Assembly (NCBI GenBank): GCA_937900975.1
Contig: CALCPC010000267.1
Location: forward strand, 1-6,249
Source: an uncultured Paracoccaceae bacterium
GTDB taxonomy: Bacteria > Pseudomonadota > Alphaproteobacteria > Rhodobacterales > Rhodobacteraceae
Direction: 5' to 3'
DNA length: 6,249 bases
The translations under genes were made by a program, and so were the position numbers. Numbering within the stretch: position 1 is the first letter of the stretch; every line of letters begins with the position of its first letter. The notes beneath the pieces were generated by a model. It was not told the origin of the DNA and did no database searches. It worked only from the letters and a program-made list of their open reading frames with translations. Positions 5,162-6,249 of the stretch are shown here, one piece after another.

Positions 5162-6157
5162 ATGTTTGACGATGCGACAATTTTGGTGACGGGCGGCACC
5201 GGCTCTTTCGGCCACGCGTTCCTGCCGATGACGCTGGCGCGCTTCAACCCTAAGAAGCTGATCGTCTTTTCGCGGGACGAGATGAAGCAATGGACCATGG
5301 CCAATCGGTTCCAGGACCCGCGGCTGCGCTTTTTCATCGGCGATGTACGGGATCGGGAGCGGCTCTACCGCGCGCTCGACGGGGTCGACTATGTCGTTCA
5401 CGCCGCCGCCACCAAGATCGTGCCAACCGCCGAATACAATCCGTTTGAGTGCATTAAGACCAATATCAACGGTGCGATGAACTTGATCGACGCATGTATC
5501 GACAAGCGGGTGCAGCGCGTCGATGCCCTGTCGACCGACAAGGAGTCGAGACCGCTCAATCTCTACGGTGCGACCAAACTTGCCTCCGACAAGCTGTTTG
5601 TCGCCGGCAATTCCTATGCGGGCGAACATGCGACGCGGTTTTCGGGGGTGCGCTACGGCAATGTCATGGGCTCTCGCGGGTCGGTGATCCCGTTTTTTAT
5701 GTCGATCCGCGACAGCGGCAAATTGCCGATCACCGACCCCCGCATGACGCGCTTTATGATCAGCCTCGAACAGGGGGTGGAGCTGGTTTGGCACGCCTTC
5801 GCCGACATGGAGGGGGGGGAGATCTACGTCAAAAAAATCCCCTCGATGAACATCGCCGACATCGCCCGGGTCGTTGCGCCGGAGGCCCGGCAAGAGACGG
5901 TGGGCATCCGCCCCGGCGAGAAACTGCACGAGCAGATGGTGGGGATCGAGGACGCGCCCTATACCTATGAGTACGATGCGCATTTCAAGATCCTGCCAGC
6001 GATCCACAACTGGTCCACCAGCCCCGCGCGGATCAAGGACGGCCGGAAGGTCGCGCCCGATTTCGTCTATTCGAGCGATACCAATGCAGAATGGATGAGC
6101 GCGGAGACGCTGAAGACCTGGATCGCCGCCAACGCCGACAAGATCGGAGCGATCTGA
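5162..6157 (+). CDS. pseB: UDP-N-acetylglucosamine 4,6-dehydratase (inverting), PseB
   Basis: PseB carries out the first step of CMP-pseudaminic acid synthesis in the cytosol: dehydration at C4-C6 and C5 inversion of UDP-GlcNAc. The 331-residue length matches C. jejuni PseB (about 334). It is an extended short-chain dehydrogenase. The nucleotide motif GGTGSFG is at 11-17, SRDEMKQ at 37-43, IGDVRDRERL at 59-68, AEYNPFECIKTNI at 90-102, the catalytic TDK at 125-127, YGATK with Tyr135 and Lys139, RYGNVMGSRGSVIPFF at 164-179, and IGIRPGEKLHE-type VGIRPGEKLHE at 247-257. The ATG at 5162 has GGAG seven bases upstream. Several usually conserved positions differ (Ile86, Asp121, Glu128, Arg130, Gly162), although the catalytic residues are intact. 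pseC follows with a 1-base overlap. Confidence 0.93.
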   Translation: MFDDATILVTGGTGSFGHAFLPMTLARFNPKKLIVFSRDEMKQWTMANRFQDPRLRFFIGDVRDRERLYRALDGVDYVVHAAATKIVPTAEYNPFECIKTNINGAMNLIDACIDKRVQRVDALSTDKESRPLNLYGATKLASDKLFVAGNSYAGEHATRFSGVRYGNVMGSRGSVIPFFMSIRDSGKLPITDPRMTRFMISLEQGVELVWHAFADMEGGEIYVKKIPSMNIADIARVVAPEARQETVGIRPGEKLHEQMVGIEDAPYTYEYDAHFKILPAIHNWSTSPARIKDGRKVAPDFVYSSDTNAEWMSAETLKTWIAANADKIGAI

Positions 6158-6249
6158 TGATCCCTTACGGTCGCCAAGTCTTCCAGGACGCAGATATCGC
6201 CGCCGTGATCGAGGTCCTGATATCGGATTTTCTGACCACAGGGCCCGAG
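6157..6249 (+). CDS. pseC: Start of PseC, UDP-4-amino-4,6-dideoxy-AltNAc aminotransferase (partial)
   Basis: The ATG overlaps the pseB stop in TGATG, and GGAG (6146-6149) lies seven bases upstream. The 31 codons inside the window read MIPYGRQVFQDADIAAVIEV then LISDFLTTGPE, and continue past the right edge. The pattern IPYGRQ-x3-DADI-x-AVIEVL-x-SDFLTTGP is the usual N-terminus of the PLP-dependent DegT/DnrJ/EryC1 aminotransferases that follow PseB. PseC transaminates the PseB 4-keto product in pseudaminic acid synthesis. The PLP lysine lies outside the window. Position right after pseB strongly supports the call. Confidence 0.88.
   Translation, partial: MIPYGRQVFQDADIAAVIEVLISDFLTTGPE

Noticed and set aside
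3779..6007. 742-codon open frame on the minus strand opposite the LacI-family gene and pseB
   Set aside because: It is antisense to two clearly conserved genes and runs on through their intergenic gap. Its product is rich in Arg, His, Asp and Gly with no recognisable domain. Long antisense frames are common in GC-rich DNA.

Overview
The window is GC-rich, with gene content and codon use typical of an alphaproteobacterium. It is most likely a member of the Rhodobacteraceae (Roseobacter group). That placement is inferred from the Hint-domain remnant, the SbmA/BacA homologue and overall style; no rRNA or other phylogenetic marker is present.

Left half, minus strand. Reading from the centre outwards: sbmA/bacA (peptide uptake, inner membrane), an HprA-like D-2-hydroxyacid dehydrogenase, a 77-residue protein with two membrane segments, and the first 25 codons of an exported protein cut by the window edge. 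The exported protein has a structured leader: a nested stem-loop followed directly by a hairpin whose 3' arm covers the Shine-Dalgarno sequence. An imperfect terminator-like hairpin with a T-rich tract lies between sbmA and the dehydrogenase, and a spaced 7-bp dyad overlaps it.

Centre (2935-3432), about 500 bases without an intact gene. It holds a candidate sbmA promoter, an 8-bp tandem repeat, and then a stop-free stretch that reads as the C-terminal part of a Rhodobacteraceae-type Hint (Hedgehog/intein) protein. This remnant has lost its N-terminus and stop codon and runs in frame into smpB. A candidate promoter near its end would start transcription at about the smpB ATG.

Right half, plus strand: smpB (trans-translation), a LacI/GalR-family regulator most like the gluconate repressor GntR, then pseB and the start of pseC. 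PseB and PseC are the first two enzymes of pseudaminic acid synthesis, which supplies a nonulosonic acid for flagellin or surface polysaccharide. pseB and pseC overlap by one base and are probably translationally coupled. A long hairpin over the lacI stop codon and a 150-base gap suggest that the pse genes are a separate transcription unit that continues past the right edge.

The points most worth a second look are the structured leader at 86-155, the Hint remnant fused in frame to smpB, the substitutions at usually conserved PseB positions, and the repeats just upstream of the LacI-family gene. I did not find a complete novel system in this window.
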